A stretch of 25,501 bases of DNA, from NCBI GenBank assembly GCA_947624725.1, contig CANQLP010000015.1, positions 1-25,501 of the forward strand, written 5' to 3'. The DNA is from an uncultured Clostridia bacterium (lineage in GTDB: Bacteria > Bacillota_A > Clostridia > TANB77 > CAG-508). The notes below the pieces were generated by a model, which saw nothing but the letters and a program-made list of their open reading frames with translations, was not told the origin of the DNA and searched no databases. This document shows, piece by piece, positions 8,274 through 17,117 of the stretch; the stretch's first letter is position 1; every line of letters starts with the position of its first letter. The translations under genes were made by a program, and so were the position numbers.

Positions 8274-10131
8274 TTAAATAATAGCATGGAATGGACACTT
8301 TGCTTTACAAGTTCCACACTTAATACACTTTGCCTTATCAATTACATGAGGCTGTTTTACTTCTCCTGAAATTGCATCAACTGGGCAATTACGCTTACAA
8401 AGTCCACACCCTTTGCATTTTTCTGGATCTATATGTATATCTGCAAGAGCCTTACATTCTCCAGTTTTACACTTCTTATCTATTACATGCTCCTTATATT
8501 CATCCATAAAATACTTCATTGTACTAATTACAGGGTTTGGTGCTGTTTGACCAAGTCCACAAACAGATGCATTTCTTATATTCTCACATAACTCTTGAAG
8601 TTTTACTAAATCTTCTTCTTCGCCTTCACCCTCTGTTATTTTCTCTAAAATCTCATACATTCTCTTTGTTCCGATTCTACAAGGTGTACATTTTCCACAA
8701 GATTCATCTACTGTAAATCCTAAATAGAATTTTGCAAGATTTACCATACATTTTGTATCATCCATTACAATAAGTCCACCTGAACCCATCATTGAACCAA
8801 TAGAGCTTAGTGATTCATAATCAATTGGAATATCTAAATATTCCTTTGGAATACATCCTCCTGATGGTCCACCTGTCTGTGCTGCTTTAAATTCTCTTCC
8901 GTTTGGTATTCCTCCACCTATATCAAAAACAATTTCTCTTAAAGTTGTTCCCATAGGTACTTCTACAAGTCCTGTATTTACAACATTTCCTCCAAGTGCA
9001 AATACCTTTGTTCCTTTTGAGCCTTCTGTTCCAATACTTGCATACCATTCAGCACCATTTAATATTATTTTTGTGATATTTGCATATGTTTCTACATTAT
9101 TTATAAGTGTAGGTTTTTGCCATAGTCCTACATTTGCAGGAAATGGAGGTTTTAGTCTTGGTCTTCCTGACCTTCCCTCTATTGATTCTAGAAGAGCAGT
9201 TTCCTCTCCACATACAAATGCTCCTGCTCCAAGTCTTATATCTATATCAAATGAAAAATCTGTACCCCAGATATTTTTACCTAAAATTCCATATTCTCTT
9301 GCTTGTTCTATAGCTTTTCCGAATCTTTTAACAGCTATTGGATATTCTGCTCTAACATATATGTATCCTTGATTTGCTCCAACTGCAAAACCTGCAATCA
9401 TCATAGCTTCAATAACAGAATGTGGATCTCCCTCTAATATACTTCTATCCATGAAAGCACCTGGGTCTCCTTCGTCTGCGTTGCATACGACATATTTTTG
9501 TTCACCTTTTGCAATTTTTGTAAATTCCCATTTCTTACCTGTTAAGAAGCCTGCTCCTCCACGACCTCTAAGTCCAGATTTCGTAACTACATCTATTACT
9601 TCATCTTGGTTCATTGTAAATAATACTTTTTCTAGTGCCTTATATCCATCAAATGCGATATATTCATCAATATTTTCTGGATCGATTTTTCCACAATTTT
9701 GAAGAGCAATTCTCTTTTGCTTTTTATAGAAACTTAAATCATCTAGTTTTTTTACAAGTGAGCCGTCTACATCTTTGCATAGTAATCTTTCAACTAATTT
9801 TCCGTTCTATAATATGTGTATTTATAATCTCTTCTGCATCATCTGGAGTTACCATTGAATAAAATACATCTTCTGGTCTTATAATTACAATTGGTCCTTT
9901 TGCACATAAGCCAAAGCAACCTGTTTGTACTACTCTAACATTTTGAATATCTTTTTCTTCCAAGATTTTTCTAAAATTTTGTATAATTACATCTGATTTT
10001 GATGATGTACAACCTGTTCCATGACATACTAAAATATGTTTTTCATGAGTATCTGCTTTTAGATTAACTCTTAAATCTAATTCTTTTCTTTTTTCTTCTC
10101 TAATTTGCTTTATTTCCTCTAAAGATTTCAT
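8274..10131 (-). CDS. hydB: Bifurcating hydrogenase flavoprotein subunit HydB, NuoF-like (one CGGN shift)
   Basis: FMN- and NADH-binding subunit of the HydABC complex; it couples ferredoxin and NAD(H) to the hydrogenase. The N-terminal thioredoxin-like [2Fe-2S] domain has CHGTGC and [11 protein letters not shown]. Then come the NuoF-like NADH/FMN site [17 protein letters not shown], the [4Fe-4S] motif [13 protein letters not shown], and a C-terminal two-cluster ferredoxin domain ([24 protein letters not shown]). Zero-frame reading from 10131 stops after HIIERKIS. Reading CGGA at 9801-9804 as Gly110 joins the two parts ([12 protein letters not shown]) into 618 aa. AAGGAGG precedes ATG. Four other CGG strings in phase NNC GGN (for example gaC GGc, aaC GGa) cause no shift. 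Confidence 0.92.
9801..9804 (-). other. CGGN shift site 8 (hydB Gly110)
   Basis: Codons are GAA CGG AAA. CGGA as Gly joins the thioredoxin-like and NuoF-like domains as [12 protein letters not shown]. Confidence 0.88.
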
Positions 10132-10150
10132 ATGTACTCCTCCTTCCTTT

Positions 10151-10642
10151 TTATTCTAATTCCATATATTTATTTAATACTTCATCTAATTTTTGAACTG
10201 TAGCTTTTCCATAAACTTCTCCGATTTACTGTAAATACAGGTGCTAAACCACATGCTCCGATACATCTAGTCTCTTCAATTGAAAACTTACCGATCTTTT
10301 GTCGTCTCTCCGAGGTTCTATCTTTAGTCTTTCTTTTAATCTGTCTAGTATTTTTTCTGAACCTTTTACATAGCAAGCTGTTCCAAGACAAACTGCAATA
10401 TTATATTTTCCCTTTGGTTTTAAAGTAAATCTTGAATAGAATGTAACTACTCCATATACTTCAGCAAATGGAATTCCTAAGTATTCCGATATTCTCATTT
10501 GTGCTGCAGTTGGAACATATCCATAATGTTCTTGAACTTCATTAAGTATTTGAATTAAATTATTTTTGTCCTGTTTGTATACATTTAATATTTTTTCTAA
10601 CTCTTCATCTCTTTGACAATTTTCACATCTCTTTGTTTCCAT
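10151..10642 (-). CDS. hydC: Bifurcating hydrogenase subunit HydC, NuoE-like (three CGGN shifts)
   Basis: [2Fe-2S] thioredoxin-like subunit of HydABC. The start at 10642 (METKRC) is chosen because GGAGG lies 5 bases upstream; an ATG at 10654 overlaps that site. Cys85, Cys90, Cys126 and Cys130 (CLGTAC, CIGAC) are the cluster ligands. The zero frame fails at EPRRDDK. Reading CGGA at 10309-10312, CGGT at 10290-10293 and CGGA at 10220-10223 as Gly111, Gly117 and Gly140 gives EPGETTKDGKFSIE, then CIGACGLAPVFTVNGEVYG, all hallmarks of NuoE. The product is 162 aa. Three shifts in about 90 bases return the ribosome to the starting frame. First gene of hydCBA-rimO. Confidence 0.93.
10220..10223 (-). 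other. CGGN shift site 11 (hydC Gly140)
   Basis: Codons are AAT CGG AGA in the reading frame reached after sites 9 and 10. CGGA as Gly restores FTVNGEVYGKA. Confidence 0.9.
10290..10293 (-). other. CGGN shift site 10 (hydC Gly117)
   Basis: Codons are GAT CGG TAA, so a stop follows directly if CGG is read as a triplet. CGGT as Gly restores TTKDGKFSIEE. Confidence 0.9.
10309..10312 (-). other. CGGN shift site 9 (hydC Gly111)
   Basis: Codons are CCT CGG AGA. CGGA as Gly restores KIEPGETTKD. Confidence 0.9.
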
Positions 10643-10700
10643 AAAAACCTCCATTAAACAAATATATTATTTCTCTCAAATCTATTCTTCTTCAACATAG

Positions 10701-10729
10701 ATTATAACAAATAAAAATATATTTAACAA
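10701..10729 (-). promoter_or_regulatory. Promoter of hydCBA-rimO
   Basis: Minus strand: -35 TTGTTA (10724-10729), 17-base spacer, extended -10 TGTTATAAT with TATAAT at 10701-10706; about 60 bases before the hydC start. Confidence 0.6.
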
Positions 10730-10763
10730 TAGAATTTATAAGAAATTTTGTCAAATTTTAGAT

Positions 10764-10803
10764 AAAAAAGACAGATAATAGTTTTTAACCATTACCTGTC
10801 TTT
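10764..10803 (-). terminator. Terminator after the polymer-forming protein gene
   Basis: A 15-bp stem (10767-10781 with 10789-10803, two G-T pairs) has a 7-base loop and a T-run on the minus strand. It separates the purD operon from the hyd operon. Confidence 0.7.
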
Positions 10804-10822
10804 ATATAACCCATTATATCTT

Positions 10823-12040
10823 TTATTCAGCTTTTACTGCTTTATCTTCTTTTATTCTATCAAATTGATATAGTGTTACAATTCCTACACCGAATAAGTA
10901 AATTGCAATTGATAAGAATAGTCCAACTACTGGGATTTGTCTAATTCCCCATAAAACAATTGATACTGGAACTATTATTAATCTTCTTAAGCCTGCTTTT
11001 TCTACTTTCATTTTGCTTACAATAAGCTGTGTTATGGCAATTGCAACTATTGCTGCATTTAGCATGCAAACTAAAACAAATACCATAAACCATAATAATC
11101 CAGTTGCAGTTAATGCTCCTGACATCATTGCAAATAATGAAACTACTGGAACTAGTACTGCAAATAGTAGACCAACTACTAAAGCAAGAATTCCTCTTTT
11201 TGAGATATAGTCTTTTACTTTTGATGTAAATCTAGGTGCAAAAGATATAATAAAGATATATGCAAATAAGTCAAAGATTACTGTTGATAGAAGTTTTCCT
11301 ACATATACAGCTACTGTATTTGTTTCTCCTCCTTGATATCCTGCAACTTTATTATATTTTATATTTCCCTTTACTGAAGTTCTATCCATTCCTTCAATTT
11401 CATTGTTTGCCTCATATTCAATGTTTCCATATACTATAAATGGATTTTCTTCTTCTGTATCAGCAGCTATTTTTTGTGTATGAATAAATACATCTCTTCC
11501 TACTCCACCTGCTAAATATGTATCTTGTGATGCTAATCTTAAATCTCTATAAACTATTGAACTTGAAGTATTTCTATAATTTGTACATGCACAATAAAGA
11601 TCTATTACTAAACCTTTCATTTCAACTGTATTTGCAAAAATGAATACTTGACCATTTACATAAGCTGATTCATCAATAACTACTTTATCTGTAGCAAAAA
11701 TGTATAAAGAACCATTTATTGCTCCTGTTACTGTAATATTTTTACCTGCTAGAAAAACATTACCTATTACTTGTTTGTCCATTACATAATCTTCTGAACC
11801 ACTTACTTCATATAAATCTCCTTCGTAATATTCTTCTTCTGCCTCTGTTGCTTGTGTATCATCTCCTTCCGCTACAGGTTCTTCAGTTTCTTCTTCAGAA
11901 ATTGGCATTACTTCTGGATTTGTTTCATCTGCCTCTGTTTCTACTCTAGGCTCTATTTCTGTAGCGAAAGACACTGGAATTATGCACATACTAAATAGAA
12001 TTAAACTTAATATAATTGTAAATATTTTTAGTCTTTTCAT
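10823..12040 (-). CDS. Secreted/membrane protein with bactofilin-like polymer-forming domain
   Basis: A 405-aa protein. Residues 1-26 form a signal peptide (hydrophobic core IFTIILSLILFSMCI, AxA-like end SFA). Residues 28-75 are a very acidic Glu/Thr/Asp linker. Residues 76-235 have a short repeated beta pattern (VIGNVFLAGKNITVTGAING, AYVNGQVFIFANTVEMKG) like bactofilin/polymer-forming right-handed beta-helices. From about 246 there are four to five membrane segments (246-268, 283-304, 309-342, 369-392). It likely exposes a beta-helix outside the membrane; no function is known to me. AAAGGAG precedes ATG. It follows purD by 42 bases and is the last gene before a terminator. It contains no in-frame CGG. 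Confidence 0.75.
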   Translation of the reverse strand: MKRLKIFTIILSLILFSMCIIPVSFATEIEPRVETEADETNPEVMPISEEETEEPVAEGDDTQATEAEEEYYEGDLYEVSGSEDYVMDKQVIGNVFLAGKNITVTGAINGSLYIFATDKVVIDESAYVNGQVFIFANTVEMKGLVIDLYCACTNYRNTSSSIVYRDLRLASQDTYLAGGVGRDVFIHTQKIAADTEEENPFIVYGNIEYEANNEIEGMDRTSVKGNIKYNKVAGYQGGETNTVAVYVGKLLSTVIFDLFAYIFIISFAPRFTSKVKDYISKRGILALVVGLLFAVLVPVVSLFAMMSGALTATGLLWFMVFVLVCMLNAAIVAIAITQLIVSKMKVEKAGLRRLIIVPVSIVLWGIRQIPVVGLFLSIAIYLFGVGIVTLYQFDRIKEDKAVKAE

Positions 12041-12082
12041 TATAAGTACTCCTTTCTAAAATTAATATAATATTAAAGTCAG

Positions 12083-13384
12083 TTAATGTGTATATATCTG
12101 ACCAATATCCTTTCTATAATGCAAAGATTTGTCTACATTCTTTTCTAATACTTCATATACTCTCTTCCTTGCATTTTCCATTGATATATCCTCTGTAACT
12201 AATGCAAATAGTCTAGAATTGCCTACACTTTGATAATTTACTCCTTCTATTTGCTTCGTACTTGAAAAATATACCTTTACTCCATGACGCTCTATTTCTT
12301 CTTTATTTAATGTAAAACTAATTGGTTCTTTTGAAGAAGAAATTGCATAGTTTGGCGTAACTACATATACAGTAAATGTGTTGATTTTCTTAAATTTACA
12401 GTTTTCTTCTGATAAAGTTTGATTTTGAATATTTGCAAAAAGTTCTTTAAATGGTGTTTCTATTGCATTTAAAATATTTAAAGATTCTGGATCTCCAAAT
12501 CTAGCATTAAATTCAATAAATTTTATTCCATCTTTGCATTTAAAGAATCCTCCATATATAACTCCATTAAATTCTAAAGAATCACGATTTACATAGGAAA
12601 TAGTCTCCTTCATAAGTTTTGCACAAGTTTTTATATCTTCCTCTGTCAAAAATGGTAAAAGCCCATTGTCAAATCCAAGGCATCCCATCCCACCAGTACC
12701 TGGTCCTTTATCTTCATCAAATCTATATGGATAATCAAAAGTTGTTGGTGTTATAACTAGATTTTTTCCATCTGTAAGTCCTGTTACTGTAAATTCTCTT
12801 CCTTCTACTTTATCTTGAATTATTACACTTCCTGATTTTTCTAGGCATTCTTTTGCATAGCTGAAGCCTTCTTCTTTTCCTTTAAAATGTATGCCTCCCA
12901 CCTTTACGCCTTTTCCACCAGTTAGTCCTTCAGGCTTTACAACAAAATTATCACTTTCATAACTATCAATTGTTGTTTTTAAAGAGTCTAAATCTTTTAT
13001 CTTATAATTTTTTATAATCATTTCAGGAGCTATTTTTTCTACAATTTCAAGTGCATATGTTTTACTCCATTCAATTTTTGCTCCTTTTGAAGTAGGTCCA
13101 AATGTTTTTAGTCCTAAACTTCTCGCTAAATCAATTAGACCATCTTGAAGTAAATTATCACTACTTATTATACAATTTTCTATTTTTTCTTCTTGTATAA
13201 ACTTTTTAACGATTTCTTTATCAAATGGATCTGCAACTATGTATTTTCCATTTGATTGCTCACAATATTCTGCAATTGATGGATTTACATATGGCATTAC
13301 AGAATAAAGGCTATAATCTTTTGAAACATACTCTGCAATGACTGCCTCTCGTCCTCCATTACCAAGCAATAAGCATTTTTCCAT
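12083..13384 (-). CDS. purD: Phosphoribosylamine-glycine ligase (GAR synthetase)
   Basis: PurD joins phosphoribosylamine and glycine with ATP in purine synthesis. 433 aa, near the family length. The N-terminal domain begins KCLLLGNGGREAVIAEY. ATP-grasp motifs are VVKPEGLTGGKGVKVGG (about 148-164), EFTVTGLTDGK, then DKGPGTGGMGC and the metal-binding FIEFNARFGDPES. The sequence is somewhat divergent: PEGLTGGKGV replaces the usual ADGLAAGKGV. No other pur genes are near. It is preceded by a 168-aa membrane protein gene (24-base gap) and followed by the polymer-forming-type gene. AAGGAAAG precedes ATG. It contains no CGG on its coding strand and is a single intact frame. Confidence 0.92.
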   Translation of the reverse strand: MEKCLLLGNGGREAVIAEYVSKDYSLYSVMPYVNPSIAEYCEQSNGKYIVADPFDKEIVKKFIQEEKIENCIISSDNLLQDGLIDLARSLGLKTFGPTSKGAKIEWSKTYALEIVEKIAPEMIIKNYKIKDLDSLKTTIDSYESDNFVVKPEGLTGGKGVKVGGIHFKGKEEGFSYAKECLEKSGSVIIQDKVEGREFTVTGLTDGKNLVITPTTFDYPYRFDEDKGPGTGGMGCLGFDNGLLPFLTEEDIKTCAKLMKETISYVNRDSLEFNGVIYGGFFKCKDGIKFIEFNARFGDPESLNILNAIETPFKELFANIQNQTLSEENCKFKKINTFTVYVVTPNYAISSSKEPISFTLNKEEIERHGVKVYFSSTKQIEGVNYQSVGNSRLFALVTEDISMENARKRVYEVLEKNVDKSLHYRKDIGQIYTH

Positions 13385-13408
13385 ATTTATACTTTCCTTT
13401 CTTATTAA

Positions 13409-13915
13409 CTATTTTTTCTTTACAATTTCTCCTATATCAATTAAGCTCTTGTTATATTCTTTTATTATCCTTTTTCTTGCAATTAAAATTTTTATTGCAT
13501 AATATATCATACAAATAAGAATAAATAAGAATATTATAGTTCCAAAAGTATTATAATATATTGAATAAAAATATACTAGATACATTGTAAAAAATGAAAG
13601 TACCATTAGTTCTATACTATGTATCCATAAGCTTCCTTTATCTTTTTTATACGCTATTTCAATTAATATAATAGTCGCAATTAATAGAATAACTCCAAAT
13701 ACTTTTAAATCAAATAAATAATTTTCTGTTGGTATATTTACCATACCTAAGTTTAAGGCTCCTAAGTAAATAATTATTACAGCTACAAAAAGGAGATTTT
13801 CAAATATTTTCGCATTTATTTTATCTTTTATTTCTTTTGGTATTTTCTTTTTTTGTTCAATTACTTTACTTAACTTATCAATATTTTCCTTGGTTTTTTC
13901 ATCTTCTTTTTTCAA
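13409..13915 (-). CDS. Four-helix membrane protein, unknown function (TTG start)
   Basis: 168 aa starting at TTG 13915 with GGGAG upstream; the nearby ATG at 13925 is in another frame and hits a stop at once. The first 40 residues are charged and probably coiled (KKEDEKTKENIDKLSKVIEQKKKI). Four hydrophobic segments follow at about 42-60, 72-88, 100-122 and 125-145, then a basic tail ending IGEIVKKK. It is probably an inner-membrane protein with cytoplasmic ends. No family is recognised. First gene of the group with purD. Confidence 0.7.
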   Translation of the reverse strand: MKKEDEKTKENIDKLSKVIEQKKKIPKEIKDKINAKIFENLLFVAVIIIYLGALNLGMVNIPTENYLFDLKVFGVILLIATIILIEIAYKKDKGSLWIHSIELMVLSFFTMYLVYFYSIYYNTFGTIIFLFILICMIYYAIKILIARKRIIKEYNKSLIDIGEIVKKK

Positions 13916-13974
13916 TATTTCTTCATCTCCCTATATAAAAAATTATCGCTTTTATTTTTCAAATAAATAATAGA

Positions 13975-14003
13975 AAGTCCACCTAAAATATAAAGGTGGA
14001 CTT
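13975..14003 (-). terminator. Terminator after xerD
   Basis: A perfect 10-bp stem AAGTCCACCT/AGGTGGACTT (13975-13984 with 13994-14003) lies 13 bases after the xerD stop and is followed on the minus strand by a T-rich stretch. Confidence 0.65.
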
Positions 14004-14016
14004 AAAATTTATCTTT

Positions 14017-14898
14017 TTACGCTCTTGGATGTGCCTTTTTATATATATTCTGTATTGTTGCATCTTGGAATTGCATATATATTTGTGTTGAAGAAATATC
14101 AGAATGTCCAAGCATTGTTTGAATTGCTTTTAAATCTGCACCATTTTGTAAAAGATGAGTTGCAAATGAATGTCTTAATATATGTGGTGTTATCTCTTTT
14201 GTTATGTGTGCTTGATCTTTATAATATTTTACTATTTTCCAAAATCCTTGTCTTGTAAGTCTTTTTCCGTTTGTATTTACAAATAGTGCTGTAACGCTAT
14301 CATCTTTTATTAAGATATTTCTAGAATTTTCTATATATTCTTTTAATGCTTTTAGTGATAATGATCCAAGTGGTATATTTCTTGTTTTTTCCTTGTTTTT
14401 ACAAGTTACATAGCCTTCTGCTAGGTTTACATCGTTTAAATCTAAAGATATAATTTCAGTAACTTTCATTCCTGTTGCATAAGCAAATTCTAACATTGCT
14501 TTATCTCTTATACCTTTTAAATCAACATCTTTTGGTTGTTCAAGTAATAATTCTACTTCTTGAGATGTTAAAACTGAAGGTATTCTTTTTTCTATTTTTG
14601 GTGATTGTATTCCTTCTGTAGGGTCTCTTTTTACTTTCTTTACTCTAAGTAAATATTGATAAAATGATCTAATAGATGCTAAGCTTCTTGAGATTGTTGA
14701 ACTTTTTTTGCCATTTTCATTCATGTATTTTAAATAATTTCTAATATCATCTTCATTTACTTTTAAATAATTTATATCATTTTTTTCTACATAATCTTCA
14801 TATTGCATAATATCGCGTCTGTAAGACTGTAATGTGTTTTGTGATGCTTTTTTATCATTTTCTATAAAATCTAAAAAGTTTTTAATCTGTTTTTGCAT
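14017..14898 (-). CDS. xerD: Tyrosine recombinase XerC/XerD
   Basis: Site-specific recombinase that resolves chromosome dimers. The start at 14898 (MQKQIKNF) is preferred because GGGGAG is 8 bases upstream; the ATG at 14904 is too close. 293 aa. The N-terminal SAM-like domain (about 1-90) has LQSYRRDIMQYEDY. The catalytic domain has HILRHSFATHLL (His239, Arg242), LGH (His265) and nucleophile Tyr274. The first catalytic Arg of the family (in TGxRVxE) is here Lys145 (ATGMKVTE, codon AAA). It follows spoIIM, an order also found in Bacillus (spoIIM, fur, xerD), and closes the operon before a terminator. One CGG in phase aaC GGa causes no shift. Confidence 0.9.
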   Translation of the reverse strand: MQKQIKNFLDFIENDKKASQNTLQSYRRDIMQYEDYVEKNDINYLKVNEDDIRNYLKYMNENGKKSSTISRSLASIRSFYQYLLRVKKVKRDPTEGIQSPKIEKRIPSVLTSQEVELLLEQPKDVDLKGIRDKAMLEFAYATGMKVTEIISLDLNDVNLAEGYVTCKNKEKTRNIPLGSLSLKALKEYIENSRNILIKDDSVTALFVNTNGKRLTRQGFWKIVKYYKDQAHITKEITPHILRHSFATHLLQNGADLKAIQTMLGHSDISSTQIYMQFQDATIQNIYKKAHPRA

Positions 14899-14982
14899 TA
14901 TCATCTCTCCCCATCTATTAACATAAGATATATATGTTATATCAAATTAAACTAAAAAAGTAAATAGTTTTTTATAAAAAAG

Positions 14983-15645
14983 TTATAAAAAATTTAAGGT
15001 CGACATAAAAATATTGGTGGAAACATATGTCTCTGCGCAAGATGCTACAATCAGTAGGAAGCTAAACAATAATGAAAACATTGTGTGTCTAAAAATTTCA
15101 AGTTTTATGTTCTCCTTTGTTCGCTCTTTTATGATAGATTTATATAACCTAATTCCACTAACTGCAATTGCAAAAATTGCTGGTATAAATATTATGTTTT
15201 GTAAAAACATAGACGAAAAAATAAAGACTATTCCGCTTCTTTACACCTATTGTTGCAATTATACAAGAAATTGTATATCCAAGTGTAAATCCTCTAAAAC
15301 ATATAATTCCATAAACTATAAAAAATCCAATTGCTGTTAACCCTGCAAACCATAAACAAAATCCAATCCATAAATTATTTTTTAGAGAATTTATAAAAAG
15401 ACTTGTGTAATCAATAACAGCATTCTCATCTTTTACACTGTTTATGAAATTATTTATTGTTTCACTTATTTCTTGCTGTTCTACATTATTTGAATTATTT
15501 ATGAATAATACTCCGGCAAGTTATGCCGTATCAAAAAAAATACTATAACAATTAAATAACTCTTTAAATTGTTTTGTATATGAGTATATAGTAAACCTTT
15601 GCTGTTTGCATAATTTCTTATTTTTTTAAATCTTTTGTTTTGCAT
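14983..15645 (-). CDS. spoIIM: Stage II sporulation protein M (three CGGN shifts)
   Basis: SpoIIM is a membrane protein of the DMP machine (SpoIID/M/P) for engulfment during sporulation. No single frame covers it. Starting at ATG 15645 and reading CGGC (15525-15528), CGGA (15512-15515) and CGGA (15232-15235) as Gly40, Gly44 and Gly137 gives one 219-aa protein. The pieces read YLIVIVFFLIGITCGVLFINN, the typical first helix and motif of the family, then LTAIGFFIVYGIICFRGFTLGYTI, then KKGIVFIFSSMFLQNIIFIP and two C-terminal helices. About five membrane segments result. It lies between endoQ and xerD. The third CGG interrupts a helix start. No strong ribosome binding site is seen; the start is less sure than the rest. 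Confidence 0.85.
15232..15235 (-). other. CGGN shift site 14 (spoIIM Gly137)
   Basis: Codons are AAG CGG AAT. CGGA as Gly restores TIGVKKGIVFIFSSMF. Confidence 0.85.
15512..15515 (-). other. CGGN shift site 13 (spoIIM Gly44)
   Basis: Four codons after site 12. Codons are TGC CGG AGT; CGGA as Gly restores CGVLFINN. Confidence 0.82.
15525..15528 (-). other. CGGN shift site 12 (spoIIM Gly40)
   Basis: Codons are ATA CGG CAT. CGGC as Gly gives VFFLIGITCG. This is the only site with N = C. Confidence 0.8.
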
Positions 15646-15711
15646 CACACTTACCACTCTTTCGAATTTTTAATCTACTCAATGTTTATGTAATACAAAA
15701 CTATTATAGAA

Positions 15712-16906
15712 CTATGTTTTTACTTTTCCATATACTCCACCACCACCAGCTGCAATTTCTAGCTTTCCGTTCTTTAGCATTTATTATATTTCTTGCAATT
15801 TTTTCTCCACAAACTGCCTCTATATCATCAAAAGATAATTTATGTAATACAGTCATTTCTGTCTTAAAATTATCCAAAAGTTTGTCCATTACTTTGTTTC
15901 CTACTCCTGGAATAAAGCTAAGTGGTATCTGGTAAATATATGGTGGTCTAAATTTAGGACTTTTAGTTTCCTTTTTATCTTTTATAACTTCTATCCTATC
16001 TAAAACTCCCATAGTTATGTTTTTACTGTCACAAGTATCGCATTTAGTAACTGGTATATCTCCTTCAATTCTTTTTTGGCACACTTCACAATATGTTCTA
16101 TGGTATTTTCCAAGCTTTGGGTCTAAACCATAATTACATACAATTCTTCTTCCATCTTCATTTTTTATAGCTTTCATTAGCTCTTTAAAGCTAATATCTG
16201 CTACTTCCATTTTGTTATATTCTCTTGCAATTTTAGGAAGAGAATGAGCATCTGAATTTGTTAAAAAAGTTTTAGTTTCAAGCTCAGAAATTTCATCTGC
16301 TAAAAATGTATCAGCACTTAGTCCTAGCTCTATTGCTGGAATTCTACTATATTTTTCTTTAAATATTTTCTCTAATCTGTCTGTGCAATTTCCATAAAAG
16401 CTTTTATATGGAGTAAAGCAATGTGCTGGAATTAATACTCCATTATATTTCTCTACTATATCAATTAATTCATATGCTGAAATATCAGCTCTTTGAGAGC
16501 TTAATGTAATATTTTTTATGTGATGTGACATTTCTTTTGAAAATGCTTTTATATCTTTCAGACATGAAAAATAGCATAAATTATGGGCACTACCAGTTTT
16601 TCCAGTTTCTGAATTTTTCTCTGCTGTTTCTATCTCGCTCCCAAGTATTATGCATAATTTATCTTTATATATAATCCCACCATCTGGGATTTCATAAGCT
16701 TCTCCGTTATTTAAAAATTCTTCTATATCTTCTATAACATAAGGCGAAGCACAATCTATTATCCCTGCTATATTTATGCCTTTTCTTTCTACGCATTCTT
16801 TTGCAATGTTTTCAAAATTAAGGCTTCTTGCTGCTGTTATCTTTATTGGTTTATTGTTTTTAGTTCTTCCTATGTGAATATGTAAATCTGCAAATATTTC
16901 GTACAT
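15712..16906 (-). CDS. Endonuclease Q family protein, PHP domain (one CGGN shift)
   Basis: 397-aa protein of the PHP-domain endonuclease Q / TIGR00375 family (Bacillus YqxK type), which in studied members nicks DNA 5' of deaminated bases. Visible: metal-binding ADLHIHIGR near the N-terminus, LTNSDAHSL, a zinc ribbon CEVCQKRI...CDTC, and a helix-hairpin-helix IPLSFIPGVGNKVMDKL. The start at 16906 (MYEIFADLH) is chosen because the usual N-terminus begins there; an ATG at 16924 overlaps the previous gene. Reading CGGA at 15766-15769 as Gly380 changes KERKARNCSWWWW into KEGKLEIAAGGGVYGKVKT, the conserved end of the family. It starts 1 base after the upstream stop and lies before spoIIM. Confidence 0.87.
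15766..15769 (-). other. CGGN shift site 15 (endoQ Gly380)
   Basis: Codons are GAA CGG AAA. CGGA as Gly restores the glycine-rich C-terminus EIAAGGGVYGKV. Confidence 0.87.
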
Positions 16907-16907
16907 T

Positions 16908-17117
16908 TTATCTTTCTTCCTCATCTACTATATTTTCTTCTTCTTTTAGAACTATTTCATGTTTTTCGATATCTTCCCATGTTTTAGAGCCACTCAAATT
17001 ATCTATTAAATCTCTTGCATCTTTAGCTCGCCTCGCTTGACTTACAGCCTTAACAACATTTGGGTTAAAATCATGATCTGATTTGTGTAAAATTCCTACT
17101 CCTTCTATTTCTCTCAT
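16908..17117 (-). CDS. Small acidic-tailed protein, 69 aa, unknown
   Basis: The start ATG at 17117 overlaps the stop of the previous gene (ATGA), and its stop lies 1 base before the endoQ start, so it is translationally coupled within the operon. Residues 1-45 (MREIEGVGILHKSDHDFNPN, then QARRAKDARDLIDNLSGSKT) are mixed; the last 15 are nearly all Glu/Asp (KEEENIVDEEER). No membrane segment. I do not recognise a family. The tight coupling makes it a real gene and suggests a link to the neighbouring nuclease or HD-like protein. Confidence 0.65.
   Translation of the reverse strand: MREIEGVGILHKSDHDFNPNVVKAVSQARRAKDARDLIDNLSGSKTWEDIEKHEIVLKEEENIVDEEER

Noticed and set aside
10290..10293. prfB-like stop-stimulated programmed frameshift
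   Set aside because: A stop follows directly in only 2 of 18 sites and no shared slippery codon or upstream Shine-Dalgarno-like stimulator is seen.
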